From a bacterium (lineage in GTDB: Bacteria; Armatimonadota; Fimbriimonadia; Fimbriimonadales; Fimbriimonadaceae): a DNA stretch of 64,000 bases. Within the stretch, counting starts at the first letter, position 1, and each line of letters opens with the position of its first letter. The notes under the pieces are model-generated. The model searched no databases. It was given only the letters and a program-made list of their open reading frames with translations, and was not told the DNA's origin. Shown in pieces: positions 51,714-60,787 of this stretch. Location of the stretch: NCBI GenBank assembly GCA_027483535.1, contig JAIXUN010000002.1:310001-374000 (forward strand). Direction: 5' to 3'. Both the position numbers and the translations under genes were made by a program.

Positions 51714-52283
51714 TTATTTCTTGACTCTTTCAAGGTAGGCATCCGTTCGGGTGTCTACCTTAACAATATCGCCGATATTGATGTGGAAAGGCACTTGGAT
51801 TACCGCACCCGTTTCAAGGGTCGCGGGCTTCGTTGCGCCGCCACTTACCGTGTTGCCTCGCTCGCCGGGATCCGTTTGGGTCACCTCAAGCTCAACAAAG
51901 TTAGGTACTTCATATCCTAACACTTCGTTGTTCGCTTGTAGGCAAACGATTTCCATATCTTCTTTAAGGTACTGACCTTGATCGCCCAGCGATGACATTT
52001 CCACCGGAATCTGCTCGTAGGTGTCGAGGTCCATCAGGATCGCTTCCGAGTTCTGCTTGTACAGGAACTGCATCTTCAGCTTCTCCACAAAAGCAGGGTC
52101 GACCTTTTCACCGGATCGGAAGGTCTTTTCCAAGGTTTGTCCGGTGCGGACTTTGCGGAGTCGGGTGCGAACAAAGGCGCCACCCTTGCCCGGTTTGACG
52201 TGTTGGAACTCGATGATCGTCCAGACCTCTCCGTCCATGTAGAAGTTCAGACCGTTTCGAAAATCACTGGTATCGATAGCCAA
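51714..52283 (-). CDS. efp: Translation elongation factor P
   Basis: EF-P rescues ribosomes stalled at polyproline runs. The 189 residues match the three-domain length. The N-terminal domain has EVWTIIEFQHVKPGKGGAFV with the tip Lys33 in PGKGG, the position that is modified in many bacteria. Then come RTGQTLEKTFRSGEKV, the OB domains EIVCLQANNEVLGYEVPNF and the C-terminal GAVIQVPFHINIGDIVKVDT. No Lys-modification genes (epmA, epmB) are seen. It is the third gene of an apparent operon after purE and the SGNH esterase. Confidence 0.97.
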   Translation of the reverse strand: MAIDTSDFRNGLNFYMDGEVWTIIEFQHVKPGKGGAFVRTRLRKVRTGQTLEKTFRSGEKVDPAFVEKLKMQFLYKQNSEAILMDLDTYEQIPVEMSSLGDQGQYLKEDMEIVCLQANNEVLGYEVPNFVELEVTQTDPGERGNTVSGGATKPATLETGAVIQVPFHINIGDIVKVDTRTDAYLERVKK

Positions 52284-52361
52284 GGTTGTTCTCCAAAAGG
52301 GCGATCCGCGCTTGACAAATCACCGCTGCGAAATCATTTTGACACGGACGGGCAATTGACC

Positions 52362-53417
52362 TTACAGACGCAGATCACGTTTCAGTGCCGTAACAAGCCG
52401 ATCCGCCATGTTTTTCTGGGTGGTTTGGTTGGGGTGCCACGCTGAACCCGATCCGTCGCGTTCAACGTTTTGGGTTTCGAATTCCAGGTAGTGAAGCTTT
52501 TTGTCGCTCGCATTCGCGTCGATCATCGAAGCGATATACCGTCGAATGGTGGAAAGCGCCTTGTTCTGAGGCGGCCAGTTGTCGCTCATCATCGACCCCA
52601 CCGCAAAGTAGATGTGCGCGGAGGGGTTGACCTTTCGAACCTTTTTGTAAAAGGCGGTGTAGCCCGCTTTCCAGCCAGCTTCTTCCGGGTTGGTCTTGCC
52701 GAAATCATTGGTGCCGAGGTTGATGACAATCGCATCGAAGGGCTTCTCTTGCCCAGGCTTAAGTTGCGTCGATCGGTCCTCCGGCAGAATGAAGTCAAAG
52801 ATCTCCGGGATCGTGTTATCGGGCCACATTTTCTTGCCCGACCACGCGATATCGGTGCACTCCAACCCGAGCTTTCGACTCGCAATGGCGCCGTAGGTCA
52901 TGTAAGCATTCGCCGTTTCAAACGAATAAGCCTCGTTCTGATTCTTGCCGTCGACCCCAAACCCGGCGCTGATGGAATCTCCCACGACCAGCAGGCGCTT
53001 GGACCCCAGTTTGGGAGATTGGAATCTCGCTCCTTTATTGGCGTAAATCGCGATAAACCGCGTTGGTTTGCTCATCGCCTCGGTTCGGCGCACCAAACGC
53101 ACCGTTCGAACCTTCTTGGACGGGGACCGAACGATCGAGTAGCGCTTGCGACCTTGTACGAGCTTCACAACTCCCGATACCGTCCCATCCACTTCAATCT
53201 GCCAACGGTCGTTTGCGGTCTCGGCTTCGAACTCCACTTCCAGATCGTCAAACACACCCTGCAGAACGATCGTGCTGAGCGGCCAAGCGCACCGGGGTTG
53301 AGGCTCGCTCGTAAAACGACCTACGTACCCCGCCTTGCCGGTGGCGGGGGTGAAAGAGGAAAGCGGCGTTTGGGGCACGCCAACAAGAAGGAGGGTCGAA
53401 ACGAGAAGTGAGGTCAC
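52362..53417 (-). CDS. Exported SGNH/GDSL hydrolase, CE2-like esterase
   Basis: The 351-residue protein has an N-terminal export segment (VTSLLVSTLLLVGVPQTPLS), a beta-sandwich of about 120 residues, then an SGNH hydrolase. The nucleophile Ser is in LLVVGDSISAGFGV, the oxyanion Gly-Asn in IVINLGTNDFGKTN, and the His in SGSAWHPNQTTQKNMADRLV. The sandwich plus SGNH layout is that of CE2 acetyl-esterases, which remove acetyl groups from plant polysaccharides; the substrate is not proven. GTG 53417 is preferred; GTG 53459 would overlap purE by 32 bp. Confidence 0.87.
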   Translation of the reverse strand: MTSLLVSTLLLVGVPQTPLSSFTPATGKAGYVGRFTSEPQPRCAWPLSTIVLQGVFDDLEVEFEAETANDRWQIEVDGTVSGVVKLVQGRKRYSIVRSPSKKVRTVRLVRRTEAMSKPTRFIAIYANKGARFQSPKLGSKRLLVVGDSISAGFGVDGKNQNEAYSFETANAYMTYGAIASRKLGLECTDIAWSGKKMWPDNTIPEIFDFILPEDRSTQLKPGQEKPFDAIVINLGTNDFGKTNPEEAGWKAGYTAFYKKVRKVNPSAHIYFAVGSMMSDNWPPQNKALSTIRRYIASMIDANASDKKLHYLEFETQNVERDGSGSAWHPNQTTQKNMADRLVTALKRDLRL

Positions 53418-53427
53418 TTCGCTTAGC

Positions 53428-53928
53428 CTAAGAGGAGGACCGCTTGGAGTCAAGCTCACGGTTCATCTCTTCAACCTTGGCCTCGAGTCCTTTCCGGTAT
53501 TCGGCAAGTTGATTGGCAATGGACGAATCGGATGTTCCAAGGATTCGCAGGGCGAGCAGACCCGCATTGAGTCCTTGCCCGATGGCAACGGTTGCAACCG
53601 GAATTCCGCCTGGCATCTGCACGATCGAGAGAAGCGAGTCTTGACCACCTAGATTTCTTGTCGCCACGGGCACACCGATGACGGGCAGGGTCATCATGGA
53701 GGCGACCATCCCTGGCAGGTGAGCCGCGCCGCCCGCTCCAGCGATGACCACTTGCAGACCTCGGTCGCGGGCGGTCTCAGCGTATTCCACCATCGCCTGC
53801 GGAGTTCGGTGCGCGCTCACTACCTTGACTTCGTGGTCGACCCCGAATTGAGTAAGAATCTCCGCCGCTGGAGCCATGGTCTCCCAATCAGAGATGCTGC
53901 CCATGATGATTCCCACTCGTGCCGACAT
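53428..53928 (-). CDS. purE: N5-carboxyaminoimidazole ribonucleotide mutase
   Basis: PurE moves the carboxyl group of N5-CAIR to give CAIR in purine synthesis. The 166 residues from ATG 53928 show [36 protein letters not shown] with the catalytic His, [20 protein letters not shown] and [20 protein letters not shown], with [20 protein letters not shown]. The class I (bacterial) pattern fits. The SGNH gene follows 10 bp later. purC, another purine gene, is about 2.2 kb away in another operon. Confidence 0.96.
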   Translation of the reverse strand: MSARVGIIMGSISDWETMAPAAEILTQFGVDHEVKVVSAHRTPQAMVEYAETARDRGLQVVIAGAGGAAHLPGMVASMMTLPVIGVPVATRNLGGQDSLLSIVQMPGGIPVATVAIGQGLNAGLLALRILGTSDSSIANQLAEYRKGLEAKVEEMNRELDSKRSSS

Positions 53929-54024
53929 GAGATCATTATGGTGATCGTTCACGGAGAATTGGAATCGCCAAATCCTTGTTCAGATTCGTCCGAAACCAAC
54001 TTGGTCGATAATGAGGTTCTGCGC

Positions 54025-54837
54025 ATGTCCCGATTTCCGGCAAGGCTTCATGTTCTGCTCGCTCTCCAGGCCCGAGTTGGTGTCGTTATCCGCCGAGGTC
54101 CTGCCGAGCGTGTCGCCACTATTCTCTGGGACCGCAGCAACGACACGTTTACTTTAGGGCAATGGCTGAAAGGTCGGATTTTTGACTGGCGAAGTGATCT
54201 CTCATTCGACGGGAAGTACATGATCTATTTCGCGTTTAACGGGAAGTATGGGTTCGAGTCCGCACCATCTTGGACTGCCATCTCCAAGGCCCCTTATCTC
54301 AAAGCGATCGCATTCTTTCCGGGCGGAGACACCTACGGCGGAGGTGGTCTCTGGACGAACGAAAACTCTTATTGGTGGAACAACGTGTCCATACACGAGG
54401 TCGCCCGCGACACGAATCTCGTGAAGCGAGACAACACTTTCGAGCCGCCGCTGCGCTTTGGTACGGGGGAAAAGGATGTCTACTACTATCGACTCTACCG
54501 TGACGGCTGGGAGTGGATCTCGCTCGAAAGCTCAGGCGATGTATTTGAGAAGAACGTAGGGCATGGGTGGGTTCTCAGAAAAACTGTTAAAGGCCGCGGA
54601 GACAACTGGCAAGGTCGGAAATGGTTTTGGGAAGAACATCGACTGATCGGTCCAGAAGAGGGTCAACTCATTGAGTGCCCAAATTGGGAGTGGGCGGACC
54701 TCGACGTTGATCGCCTTGTTTGGGCGGAGGGCGGAAAACTCTACGCCGCCAACGTCGCTGAGGATGGGTTGCAAGACGTCAAGGAACTCTGTGACTTCAA
54801 CGATATGGAATTTGAGGAGCGAATCGCCCCGTACTGA
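54025..54837 (+). CDS. Trp- and Tyr-rich protein of unknown function
   Basis: The 270-residue protein starts at ATG 54025, with GAGG eight bases upstream; ATG 53938 is an alternative that would overlap the purE start. It is rich in Trp and Tyr (GRIFDWRSDLSFDGKYMIYF, YGGGGLWTNENSYWWNNVSI, KDVYYYRLYRDGWEWISLES). The Asp-Gly-Lys-Tyr-Met-Ile-Tyr motif is the start of a WD40 or TolB-like blade, so a small propeller is likely. There is no clear signal peptide. It converges with waaA (stops 4 bp apart). Confidence 0.75.
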   Translation: MSRFPARLHVLLALQARVGVVIRRGPAERVATILWDRSNDTFTLGQWLKGRIFDWRSDLSFDGKYMIYFAFNGKYGFESAPSWTAISKAPYLKAIAFFPGGDTYGGGGLWTNENSYWWNNVSIHEVARDTNLVKRDNTFEPPLRFGTGEKDVYYYRLYRDGWEWISLESSGDVFEKNVGHGWVLRKTVKGRGDNWQGRKWFWEEHRLIGPEEGQLIECPNWEWADLDVDRLVWAEGGKLYAANVAEDGLQDVKELCDFNDMEFEERIAPY

Positions 54838-54841
54838 ACTC

Positions 54842-56149
54842 TCAGCCCAGAGCATCGACAATCGCCTGTGCGTACCGAGCCCCGGCGCCTTGATTCACCG
54901 CGACCAACTTTCGACCCGCCGCGCTCGCCTTCGCAAGAGTGGGCTCGTCGTTCATCAACCGCAACACCTCACTCGCAAGAGCGTGAACGTCTTGAGCACT
55001 CCGCTTTGAGACATCTCCAGAGGGCAACTCTACGCGAAATGCTGCTCCGGCTTTGTCGGCAAGATCGGTGACGTCGCGGAAGTTGTGCATGTACTTTCCG
55101 TGAAGAACGGGTAGCCCTGCCGCCAGCGCCTGAATCAGGTTCTGACCGCCCATCTTAGAGAAGCCTCCGCCAATGATGGCGACGGTCCCGAGCCGATACG
55201 CCGAACTCAGTTCGCCAAAGGTATCCAGGATCATGTAATCGAGCGGGACGGTCGAAGTAGCCGAGGAGCGTTTTCCAACTTTGTCAGCACCAAACGCTTT
55301 CGCCGCCTGCTCAACCAGCCCTTCGGTCGATTCCAAGTGTCGCGGCGCGTGAATCACTTGAATCGGCACCGACTTCGCAACCTCGGCGAGTGCCTGAACC
55401 GTCAGCCACTCTTCATCCGCCGAACGGGTCGATCCAACCACCACCACCGGGCGACCGTCGAGCGGTAGCTCGTTCTTGAGTCGAGCAATCACTTCATCGT
55501 CTTCAGTGCCCGCCTCATCGAACTTGGTGTTTCCGAAAACCTCCACATTCGAAGCTCCTAGAGATTTCAGACGCTCGGCGTCCATCTCGGTCTGAACCAA
55601 CGCTCGATCGAAGAACTTCACCAAAGATCGGTAGAACGGCTTCACGTAACCCATTCGCGAGTAGCTGCGATCGCTCACTCGACCGTTCAAAAGCAGAATC
55701 TTGGCGTCGAAGTGCTTGGCGTTGTAGAGCACGTTGAACCAAAACTCGGTCTCCATCATCGCCAACACGTTGGGGCGAATCTTGAGCATTGCGTACAACG
55801 CAAACCGGGGCATGTCGATAGGGAAGTAGATCAGGTGATCGTAGAGGCCGCTCGCTCGCTCGATGGCGGTCGCATGTCCGGTGGACGTGGTCACGCTCAA
55901 GACGATCTCTGTCTGCGGAGACCGTTTGCGAAGCTCGCGCAAAACTGGAAGGGCGGCAATGACCTCACCGACGCTCACGGCTTGAATCCAAACCCGCTTG
56001 GTCCCCTTCTTCTTACCCGGCACGTGCGGGTACGCACCCAGCCGCTGATTCCAATCGGGCTTTTCTTTGCGCTTGGAAGTTCTCCAAAGCATCCACCCCA
56101 CCCAAAGAGGCGACAGCAGAAAGAGGAGCGTGTTGTAGAGCAGAACCAT
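54842..56149 (-). CDS. waaA: 3-deoxy-D-manno-octulosonic acid transferase
   Basis: WaaA (KdtA) attaches Kdo to lipid A, so the cell has LPS. The 435 residues have an N-terminal membrane segment (LLYNTLLFLLSPLWVGWMLW), then the GT-B domain with VWIQAVSVGEVIAALPVLRE, SVTTSTGHATAIER and AMMETEFWFNVLYNAKHFDA. The C-terminal half has VVVVGSTRSADEEWLTVQAL, HAPRHLEST and GGGFSKMGGQNLIQALAAGL. It lies downstream of purC, 18 bp between. The number of Kdo residues it adds cannot be told. Confidence 0.93.
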   Translation of the reverse strand: MVLLYNTLLFLLSPLWVGWMLWRTSKRKEKPDWNQRLGAYPHVPGKKKGTKRVWIQAVSVGEVIAALPVLRELRKRSPQTEIVLSVTTSTGHATAIERASGLYDHLIYFPIDMPRFALYAMLKIRPNVLAMMETEFWFNVLYNAKHFDAKILLLNGRVSDRSYSRMGYVKPFYRSLVKFFDRALVQTEMDAERLKSLGASNVEVFGNTKFDEAGTEDDEVIARLKNELPLDGRPVVVVGSTRSADEEWLTVQALAEVAKSVPIQVIHAPRHLESTEGLVEQAAKAFGADKVGKRSSATSTVPLDYMILDTFGELSSAYRLGTVAIIGGGFSKMGGQNLIQALAAGLPVLHGKYMHNFRDVTDLADKAGAAFRVELPSGDVSKRSAQDVHALASEVLRLMNDEPTLAKASAAGRKLVAVNQGAGARYAQAIVDALG

Positions 56150-56167
56150 GGGCGCGAAAGGAACCGA

Positions 56168-57076
56168 CTAGAGAACCAGATCCTTTCCGGTAATACGCCG
56201 ATACGCCTCGAAATACTTCTCTCGCGTCTTCGCCACGATCTCGGCGGGCAAGGTTGGACCAGGAGGGGTCTTATCCCAATCTGTGGTCTCCAGATAGTTG
56301 CGCACGAATTGCTTGTCGAAGCTGGGCTGAGCGACCCCGGGCGTGTACTGATCGGCGGGCCAGTATCGGGACGAGTCGGGGGTCAACACCTCGTCGATCA
56401 AGATGATGCCATCCTCGGTCTCGCCGAACTCAAATTTGGTGTCCGCGAGCAAAATGCCCCGCTCGGCGGCGTGAGCGGAGGCCTTTGCGTACAACTTCAG
56501 CGTCCAGTCGCGAAGCAGTTCGGCGGTCTCTTTACCCACCGTATCGACCACGTGGTCGAATCCGATGTTCTCATCGTGCCCCGTCTCCGCCTTTGTAGCG
56601 GGGGTGAAAATCGGTTCGGGAAGTTGGGAGCAGTCGACTAGAGTGGGAGCGAAATCGTGCCCGTGGAGCGATCCACCCGTGGCATCGAGCCCAGCGGCTT
56701 TGTACTCTTTGAACAGCGATCCCGTGATGTAGCCTCGCGCCACGCACTCCACCGGAATGGTCTTCGCTTTCTTGCAGATCATTGCCCGACCCTTCAGTTC
56801 GGGTTGCGCTTGCTTGCATCGACCTTGAATCTCGTCGAAGTCCACCGAGATCATGTGGTTTGGGCAGATGTCAGTCAGCAGGTCGAACCAGAAAACGCTC
56901 ATCTGAGTGAGCACGACCCCTTTGTCGGGAATGCCGTTCGCCATCACCGCGTCAAACGCGGAAATGCGGTCGGTGGCGACCATCAGCACTTCCGAGCCGA
57001 GATCGTACATCTCTCGAACCTTGCCGACTCGCGGAGCGGGCAAGCCGAAAACGGCGGTGTGAAGCAGTTCAGCCAT
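56168..57076 (-). CDS. purC: Phosphoribosylaminoimidazole-succinocarboxamide synthase
   Basis: PurC joins aspartate to CAIR using ATP in purine synthesis. The 302 residues fit the longer form. RVGKVREMYDLGSEVLMVAT at the start, SAFDAVMANGIPDKGVVLTQ, the signature CVARGYITGSLFKEYKAAGL, and FGETEDGIILIDEVLTPDSS with SRYWPADQYTPG are visible. ATG 57076 gives MAELLHTAV; ATG 57085 is three codons earlier. It follows coaD after 33 bp and leads to waaA in one minus-strand run. Confidence 0.96.
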   Translation of the reverse strand: MAELLHTAVFGLPAPRVGKVREMYDLGSEVLMVATDRISAFDAVMANGIPDKGVVLTQMSVFWFDLLTDICPNHMISVDFDEIQGRCKQAQPELKGRAMICKKAKTIPVECVARGYITGSLFKEYKAAGLDATGGSLHGHDFAPTLVDCSQLPEPIFTPATKAETGHDENIGFDHVVDTVGKETAELLRDWTLKLYAKASAHAAERGILLADTKFEFGETEDGIILIDEVLTPDSSRYWPADQYTPGVAQPSFDKQFVRNYLETTDWDKTPPGPTLPAEIVAKTREKYFEAYRRITGKDLVL

Positions 57077-57109
57077 CGAACCCAAAGATTACCGGGTCCG
57101 GCTTTCCAG

Positions 57110-57658
57110 TTAGGATCGCGCGTTCCGGTCCGAAACAACCGCTTCAAGAAGGGTGGCGACGCTCGGGGGCACCATCGAAGAGATATCGCCGCCCAGCGTG
57201 GCGACCTCTCTAACAACCGACGAGCTCAGGAAGCTGTACTCCCAACTGGTCATGAGAAACACAGAATCGACATCCGGATTGAGCTTACGGTTCGCCATCG
57301 CAATCTGAAACTCATACTCGAAGTCGGCGACGGCCCGGAGTCCACGGACAATGCTGTGCGCCCCCACCGATCGGCAGTAGTCCGCGAGCAACCCCTTAAA
57401 GGTCGCAACCTGGACGTTCGGATACTTCGCCGTCAGGTCAGAAAGAGCTTCGAGACGCTGGTCCACGTTGAGCAATGGCGACTTCGAACTGTTCACGCCA
57501 ACCGCAACGATCAACTCATCGAACAAGTGAGCCGCTCGCTCGATGATGTCAAGGTGCCCCAGCGTGGGAGGATCGAAAGTGCCCGGATAAACCGCGATGC
57601 GAGTGCCAACTTCGTAGGGCTCGCGGCCAAAGACTTCCGGACCTGAATGTTCACTCAC
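57110..57658 (-). CDS. coaD: Phosphopantetheine adenylyltransferase
   Basis: CoaD transfers AMP to 4'-phosphopantetheine in coenzyme A synthesis. The 182 residues have the nucleotidyltransferase motif in IAVYPGTFDPPTLGHLDIIE, the VRGLRAVADFEYEFQIAMAN block and the C-terminal SFLSSSVVREVATLGGDISS. An extra N-terminal 17 residues precede the usual start at TRIAVYPG. Its start overlaps the stop of the upstream binding-protein gene by four bases (ATGA), so translation is coupled. Confidence 0.96.
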   Translation of the reverse strand: MSEHSGPEVFGREPYEVGTRIAVYPGTFDPPTLGHLDIIERAAHLFDELIVAVGVNSSKSPLLNVDQRLEALSDLTAKYPNVQVATFKGLLADYCRSVGAHSIVRGLRAVADFEYEFQIAMANRKLNPDVDSVFLMTSWEYSFLSSSVVREVATLGGDISSMVPPSVATLLEAVVSDRNARS

Positions 57659-59289
57659 TTCGCAGCCTCGACCGTGGTCTTGGAATGCGGCAAGGTCCCC
57701 AAAAGATTTCTTCGCACCCCTTTCACCTTCTTGGACACCAACGTGTAGTCCATGCCAAAGTAAAGCGGAATGCGGGGCACTTCGTCCAGCACAATCTGCT
57801 CGGCCTGAAGATAAAGAGCGTTTCGCTTCGCGGGGTCTTTCTCAGAATCAGCCGCGGCGGTGAGGCGATCAAACTCCGCGTTCGACCACCCGTCAAAGTT
57901 CAACTTCGCGTCTGACCTCAGCAACAAACTCAAGAAGTTTTGCGGATCCACATAGTCGGCGTACCAGGAAAGAAACGCGGACGGGAGCTTGCCCTCGTTG
58001 CGCAGCTTGAGCATCGTTCCCCAGTCCAAGGTTTGCGGTTGAACCTTCACGCCCAGATTCTTTTTAAGATCAGCCGCGAGCGATTCGGCGATGATCTTCG
58101 CATCCACGTTATCGGCCCGAACCGCCAAAGGAAGCGGCGGCATGGTGGCTGGATTGAATCCGGCGCTGGCAAGTTCTTTTTTGGCGGCCTCGGGGTTGAA
58201 CGCCAATACTTTCAAATCCCCAGGGAGAATGGTTTCGGGAACCCACGCCCGAGCCGCGGTTTGTCCTTTCAAGATCTCTCCCGCTATCCGATCCCGGTCG
58301 ATCGCCATCATGAACGCTCGGCGGACGCGGCGATCTTTGAAGGGCGCGTACCGCTTACCGTTCAAAAGAATGTAGAAAATGGCCGGGCGTGGAATGGGAA
58401 GCACGAGTTCTTTCAACTCCGGGTCGCCCATCACGGCGGGAATGTCTTGCTTTTCCACAGTGACCATGTCCAAGTTGCCGCTGCGGAACTTGTTCAACCT
58501 GGTTGCGGCGTCCATGATCACGGGTCGCTCAATCGCGGTCAGAGTCGGCTTTCCTTCCCAGAACCTTTCATTCGCCTTCAGACCCACCGACTGCATGTTC
58601 CGATACTCGCTTAAGACAAAGGGTCCGGTGCCGATGGCTTGCTTGATATCGGTGATCGGCTCCCCTTTCGCTACATCCGTGTTGACCACCGAGGCGCATA
58701 GGTAAGTGAGCTTGCCCAAGAAATAGGGCTTGGGTTCCTTGATCGTGATCTCCAGCGTCGTATCGTTTTTGATCTTGATCCCGCTGAGCGTTGTTGCGGA
58801 ACCGCTTAAGATCTCCTCCGCTCCGACAATGTCGTCCAAGTACGTTCCCGCGACCGGAGAGGCGATCGTCGCCGAAAGGGCCCGTTCGAAAGATTCCTTG
58901 ACGTGCTTGGCGGTCACCTTGGTGCCATCCGAGAACCAAGCCGACCTGAGCCTGAAGGTGTAGACCCGTCCGTCTTCAGAAACGCCCCAGTTTTCGGCAA
59001 GGCGACCAAAAACTCGGTTGTCCTCGCTGTAGGAAACGAGACCCTCGAAAACGTTCCCGAGCAGATCGGAAGTCTCCGTATCTTGCACAACCGCCGGATC
59101 GAGCGAGGTTGGGTTGGTCGCCATCGCGACGCGCAGAATCGAGGACCCTTCTTCGCCTGCTCCAGAGCGCTTCGAAAATCCGCTGCCGCACCCACCTACC
59201 ACCAACAAACTCAGCGCGCCGAGCGTTAACAAAGCCGGAGCGACCCGAAAAGGGCGCGAGCAGGAGAAGACGGTGCCGCGATCAAGCAT
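57655..59289 (-). CDS. Oligopeptide-type ABC transporter substrate-binding lipoprotein
   Basis: The 544-residue protein has a lipoprotein signal (LSLLVVGGCGSG, Cys as the lipid site). The SBP_bac_5 (OppA/DppA) domain follows: LRVAMATNPTSLDPAVVQDT, SDGTKVTAKHVKESFERALS, AIGTGPFVLSEYRNMQS, and RRAFMMAIDRDRIAGEILKG. The end VPRIPLYFGMDYTLVSKKVK is typical. No permease or ATPase lies next to it. It is the first gene before coaD, purC and waaA, an odd grouping that suggests a shared transcript only. Confidence 0.92.
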   Translation of the reverse strand: MLDRGTVFSCSRPFRVAPALLTLGALSLLVVGGCGSGFSKRSGAGEEGSSILRVAMATNPTSLDPAVVQDTETSDLLGNVFEGLVSYSEDNRVFGRLAENWGVSEDGRVYTFRLRSAWFSDGTKVTAKHVKESFERALSATIASPVAGTYLDDIVGAEEILSGSATTLSGIKIKNDTTLEITIKEPKPYFLGKLTYLCASVVNTDVAKGEPITDIKQAIGTGPFVLSEYRNMQSVGLKANERFWEGKPTLTAIERPVIMDAATRLNKFRSGNLDMVTVEKQDIPAVMGDPELKELVLPIPRPAIFYILLNGKRYAPFKDRRVRRAFMMAIDRDRIAGEILKGQTAARAWVPETILPGDLKVLAFNPEAAKKELASAGFNPATMPPLPLAVRADNVDAKIIAESLAADLKKNLGVKVQPQTLDWGTMLKLRNEGKLPSAFLSWYADYVDPQNFLSLLLRSDAKLNFDGWSNAEFDRLTAAADSEKDPAKRNALYLQAEQIVLDEVPRIPLYFGMDYTLVSKKVKGVRRNLLGTLPHSKTTVEAAK

Positions 59290-59371
59290 CGAAGCAGATT
59301 GTACGACGAACTGGAATCAGGTTTGGCGATCAACGGGCACCAACCAGTCTTCCCATCGTTACAATAATGGA

Positions 59372-59926
59372 ATGAGCAGATTCCGCTTACGAACCAACGT
59401 TCCTCTTCTGCTTGGAATGTTCGTCTTTACCTGCTCTCTTGCACCCGCTCAGAAGTCGGTGACCCCACTCCAAACCAAACCGGAATCGGCAACCACCCCC
59501 GAACAAAAGAATGCCGATCTAGACACCGTTCCTGTCGTTGGCAAATGGCTCGGACGTCTGGAGCTTGGCCCTAGCCAAGTGAAGGGAACGGTCTCTATTG
59601 GCGACGCCCAAAATTTGGCGCTCAGTAAAGCGTTCTTAAAGCAGGTCAAGCTGGATCTTGTTCTCAAACCGAACGGAGATCTCGAGATGACGGCGTCTTG
59701 TTACAGCGAGAAGCCACGACTATCTAAGGGCAGGTGGAGCCGACTCGGAAAAGTCATCACGCTCAAAGTTTTGGAAGAGAACGGGAAGCCCGCTCAGCGG
59801 TTCTTACAAGGCTTCCTGGCGGACCCGTCTCGATTCGTGGTCAACCTTCCGAACGAAAAAGACCTTCCGGCGACGAAATTCGTGTTTCGCCGAGGACCCG
59901 CCAAGGCTGTGAAAAAGGGAGCCTAA
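59372..59926 (+). CDS. Small secreted protein with a GKW-type beta domain (paralogue 1)
   Basis: The 184-residue protein from ATG 59372 has a signal peptide (VPLLLGMFVFTCSLAPAQ). The mature part has VVGKWLGRLELGPSQVKGTV, then VLKPNGDLEMTASC, then LSKGRWSRLGKVITLKVL. The same order of GKW, a KDG-like turn and a second GxW with a TL strand recurs in the two genes at 60.8 and 61.3 kb. The fold looks like a small lipocalin-like sheet. The function is unknown. Its stop overlaps the convergent DUF2071 gene by four bases. Confidence 0.75.
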   Translation: MSRFRLRTNVPLLLGMFVFTCSLAPAQKSVTPLQTKPESATTPEQKNADLDTVPVVGKWLGRLELGPSQVKGTVSIGDAQNLALSKAFLKQVKLDLVLKPNGDLEMTASCYSEKPRLSKGRWSRLGKVITLKVLEENGKPAQRFLQGFLADPSRFVVNLPNEKDLPATKFVFRRGPAKAVKKGA

Positions 59927-60732
59927 ACGGCTCGAATGGGCCAAACGCTCACGTCAACCCCTTCGCAAACCATTCCGTGATCCCATTTGGACGTCGAAAG
60001 CGCGTCTCGGAACGTTTTTGGAGCCATGGATGAAAGAAGGGTCGGGGTATCCGCCACGATTGCCTCTTTAGGATCGGTTGCCATTCGCACCTTGTACGGC
60101 TCGTGCCAAACTCTGCCCGAATAGAGCTTGCCGTACCGATCGCAAGAAAACAGGGTGTACCGCTCGGCAAGAAAGAACTCGAGGGTGCCCGGGTTGGCAT
60201 GCGTCTCTTCACCAAAGTGCCGCAGATCGCACTTCACGGTGTAGCGCCCTTCCCCCCTTTCCGCATCGAGCCGATCCCAGACGGCGGGCATTTTGGCGCC
60301 CGTCAATCGTCCCTCGTAGGTCCACTCGCTTGGTCCGAGGTTGGCGGTCATATTCGCGTGAAAGTAGGGCAGAGCAAATCTAGACCGAGCCACTTTGCAG
60401 CCTAACAAATCTGAGGCGTCCAGACTAAAAAACCAAACCCCAGGTCGACCCTTGTGGTGGACGTACGTGCGAATGTTGGTTTCAAAGAAGTTGGGATAGG
60501 AAAGGGCTCGGGGAAACGGAGAGGGTCTCACTCCACGCATCACGAAGGGCACAAATCCAAGAAAGGTTTCACCCTCCCACGTATCGACCTCTAGACCAGG
60601 TGGCAGAAGGGCTTGAACAATTTCAGGATCGATCCGAACGTGGGCAAAGGTCAAATGCGTCCATTGCTGAGACATGATGGGGCGAGCTTGCGGCTTCTCC
60701 CGTTCGCTCAAATAGGACTCGACATTCAGCAT
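59923..60732 (-). CDS. DUF2071 family protein
   Basis: The 269-residue protein matches the DUF2071 (YqjF-like) family, with an acetoacetate-decarboxylase-like fold. QQWTHLTFAHVRIDPEIVQA, LPPGLEVDTWEGETFLGFVP, NFFETNIRTYVHHKGRPGVW and FFSLDASDLLGCKVARSRFA are in order, and RYTLFSCDRYGKLYSGRVWH near the end. The reaction is not known. It is divergent from the second GKW gene and overlaps the stop of the first by four bases, sitting inside the paralogue cluster. Confidence 0.9.
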   Translation of the reverse strand: MLNVESYLSEREKPQARPIMSQQWTHLTFAHVRIDPEIVQALLPPGLEVDTWEGETFLGFVPFVMRGVRPSPFPRALSYPNFFETNIRTYVHHKGRPGVWFFSLDASDLLGCKVARSRFALPYFHANMTANLGPSEWTYEGRLTGAKMPAVWDRLDAERGEGRYTVKCDLRHFGEETHANPGTLEFFLAERYTLFSCDRYGKLYSGRVWHEPYKVRMATDPKEAIVADTPTLLSSMAPKTFRDALSTSKWDHGMVCEGVDVSVWPIRAV

Positions 60733-60787
60733 GATCCTCTCACGTCTACGAAACTCTGATCCCGGCGCATTCGTTATAACTGAGGTT

